DNA of 6,117 bases. Source: RECH01 sp964431105. Its GTDB lineage: Bacteria > Cyanobacteriota > Cyanobacteriia > RECH01. Shown here piece after piece: positions 4,650 through 6,117 of this stretch. Every line of letters begins with the position of its first letter. Within the stretch, counting starts at the first letter, position 1. The notes below the pieces were generated by a model that was not told the origin of the DNA, ran no database searches, and worked only from the letters and a program-made list of their open reading frames with translations. The position numbers and the translations under genes were made by a program. Location of the stretch: assembly GCA_964431105.1 (NCBI GenBank), contig CAYSIR010000254.1, positions 1 to 6,117 on the forward strand. Reading direction: 5' to 3'.

Positions 4650-6117
4650 ATGGATGCTGCATTACAAAACCGAATTGTCTCCTTCATCTGGTCGATCGCC
4701 GATGATTGCCTGCGGGATGTGTACGTGCGGGGCAAGTATCGAGATGTGATTTTGCCGATGTTTGTGTTGCGTCGGTTGGATTGTCTATTGGAAGAGACAA
4801 AGGATGCGGTGATGGCGGACGTACGCTTTCAGCGAGAGGAAGCGGGACTCACCACCCTTGACCCGATCGCCCTCAAGGATGAGGCGGGCTATGTGTTCTA
4901 CAACATTTCGGACTGGACGCTCACCAAGTTGGTGCAGACGGCAACCAACAACCGTCAGATTCTTGAGGAGAATTTCAAAGCCTATCTGGATGGGTTTAGC
5001 GACAACGTTAAGGAGATCATCCAGCGGTTTGACCTGAGAAACCAGATCCACAAAATGGTTGGGGCGGATGTGTTGCTGGATGTGCTGATGAAATTCACGT
5101 CGCCTTACATTAACCTCAGCCCCCATGACACCACAGACCCGGATGGGCGCAAGCTGCCGGGGCTGAGCAACCTGGGCATGGGCTATGTGTTTGAGGAGTT
5201 GATCCGCAAGTTCAATGAGGAAAATAACGAGGAAGCGGGGGAACACTTCACCCCCCGTGAGGTGATCAAGTTGATGACCCATGTGTTGTTTATCCCGGTG
5301 AAGGACAAGCTCCCCCCGGTGTTGACGGTGTATGACGGGGCTTGTGGGTCGGGGGGAATGCTGACGGAGTCGCAGGATTTTATTGTTGATGGGGATGGGG
5401 CGATCGCTTCCAACTCTGCGGTGTATCTGTATGGCAAGGAAGTGAATGGGGAAACCTACGCCATCTGCAAGTCAGATATGATGATTAAGGGCAACGACCC
5501 AGAGAACATCAAGTTTGGCTCTACCCTATCTACGGATGAGTTTGCGGAAATGAAGTTTGACTTCATGCTCTCGAATCCGCCCTATGGCAAGTCCTATAAG
5601 TCGGAGCAGAAATTTATCCTGGATGGTAAGGATATTCTCGATCCGCGTTTCCAGGTGGCGTTGGCAGACTTTAAGGGGAATATGGAGACGGTTGGGGCAA
5701 CGCCGCGATCGTCGGATGGGCAACTGCTGTTCTTGATGGATATGGTCAGCAAGATGAAGCCGTTGAGCGATAGCCCGTTGGGAACGCGGATCGCCTCGGT
5801 TCACAATGGCTCGTCGCTGTTTACGGGGGATGCGGGCAGTGGGGAGAGCAATATCCGCCGATACATCATTGAGAATGACTGGCTGGATGCGATCATCCAG
5901 TTGCCCAACAATATGTTCTACAACACGGGCATCACCACCTATATCTGGGTGTTGTCGAATAACAAAGCCGCGCACCGCAAGGGTAAGGTGCAATTAATTG
6001 ATGCATCGGAGCTTTATCAGAAGCTACGGAAGAATCTAGGGGCGAAGAATTGCGAGTTTACCTCTGAGCATATTGAGCAGATCACCCAGGTTTATCTAGA
6101 GATGCAGCCCTCTCCCC
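4650..6117 (+). CDS. hsdM: Type I restriction-modification DNA methyltransferase subunit HsdM (3' end beyond the window)
   Basis: The first 489 codons are present and no stop is reached. HsdM transfers a methyl group from S-adenosylmethionine to adenine N6 in the target chosen by HsdS, and with HsdR forms the restriction complex. The N-terminal helical domain (about 8-165) includes RGKYRDVILPMFVLRRLD. GEHFTPREV (198-205) leads into the methylase domain. Motif I is YDGACGSGGM (228-237), the AdoMet-binding loop, and motif IV is SNPPYG (308-313), the adenine N6 catalytic motif. SVHNGSSLFTGDAGSGESNIRR (383-404) and the following LPNNMFYNTGI are family hallmarks. The start is the only one possible: an in-frame TAG lies at 4626-4628. 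The ribosome binding site is weak. HsdM is usually about 490-540 residues, so little is missing. hsdS and hsdR are expected downstream. No frameshift is seen. Confidence 0.95.
   Translation, partial: MDAALQNRIVSFIWSIADDCLRDVYVRGKYRDVILPMFVLRRLDCLLEETKDAVMADVRFQREEAGLTTLDPIALKDEAGYVFYNISDWTLTKLVQTATNNRQILEENFKAYLDGFSDNVKEIIQRFDLRNQIHKMVGADVLLDVLMKFTSPYINLSPHDTTDPDGRKLPGLSNLGMGYVFEELIRKFNEENNEEAGEHFTPREVIKLMTHVLFIPVKDKLPPVLTVYDGACGSGGMLTESQDFIVDGDGAIASNSAVYLYGKEVNGETYAICKSDMMIKGNDPENIKFGSTLSTDEFAEMKFDFMLSNPPYGKSYKSEQKFILDGKDILDPRFQVALADFKGNMETVGATPRSSDGQLLFLMDMVSKMKPLSDSPLGTRIASVHNGSSLFTGDAGSGESNIRRYIIENDWLDAIIQLPNNMFYNTGITTYIWVLSNNKAAHRKGKVQLIDASELYQKLRKNLGAKNCEFTSEHIEQITQVYLEMQPSP

Larger units (their letters stand above)
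547..5407. repeat. HIP1 octamer GCGATCGC, seven dispersed copies
   Basis: Exact copies lie at 547-554, 648-655, 2898-2905, 3375-3382, 3716-3723, 4144-4151 and 5400-5407. HIP1 is an over-represented palindrome in many cyanobacterial genomes. Copies occur in the leader, the CP43-like gene, the terminator region and hsdM. None lies in the two allophycocyanin genes. Confidence 0.9.

Noticed and set aside
4785..5993. Three minus-strand ORFs of 84-165 codons and a + strand ORF at 5806-5997
   Set aside because: All lie inside hsdM in other frames. The hsdM frame has the diagnostic methyltransferase motifs and is unbroken.
1..6117. tRNA or rRNA genes
   Set aside because: No cloverleaf arms, TTCGA-type T-loop context or rRNA-like stretches were found in the non-coding parts.

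Overview
The window is cyanobacterial. It encodes two allophycocyanin subunits and a chlorophyll-binding protein of the CP43/IsiA/Pcb family, and it carries seven exact copies of the cyanobacterial HIP1 octamer GCGATCGC. The species cannot be named from the sequence. All three photosynthesis genes and the restriction-modification gene lie on the + strand.

Layout. Positions 1-200 hold a degenerate sequence that looks like the 3' end of a tnpB-type insertion element. Positions 217-265 hold two hairpins, and 322-420 hold a compact 81-bp MITE-like palindrome flanked by 9-bp direct repeats. About 700 nt without a convincing gene follow, including a cluster of TGATAC boxes over a possible promoter (903-983). 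The core of the window is a three-gene cassette: an ApcD-type allophycocyanin alpha subunit (1187-1660), an ApcB-type beta subunit (1900-2385) and a 490-residue IsiA-like protein (2628-4100), closed by a strong intrinsic terminator (4166-4195). Beyond it lie a hairpin, a second tnpB-tail-like remnant related to the first, a doubtful 29-codon ORF, and a type I restriction-modification methyltransferase gene, hsdM, which runs off the window end.

Interpretation. An ApcD-like gene, an ApcB-like gene and a CP43-like gene in this order match the low-light photoacclimation (LoLiP) set apcD4-apcB3-isiX known from some cyanobacteria. In LoLiP strains ApcD4/ApcB3 form a far-red-absorbing allophycocyanin, and IsiX is an extra chlorophyll antenna. 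That assignment rests on gene order and recognised protein motifs; far-red absorption by these particular proteins is inferred. The cassette is a known type, not a new system. The less expected parts are the roughly 145-residue Tyr/Pro-rich hydrophilic tail of the IsiX-like protein, the shortened chromophore loop of the alpha subunit, the long structured gaps between the genes, a 9-mer recurring in every intergenic region of the cassette, and the related mobile-element remnants on both flanks, which suggest that the cassette was inserted or exchanged as a unit beside a restriction-modification locus.
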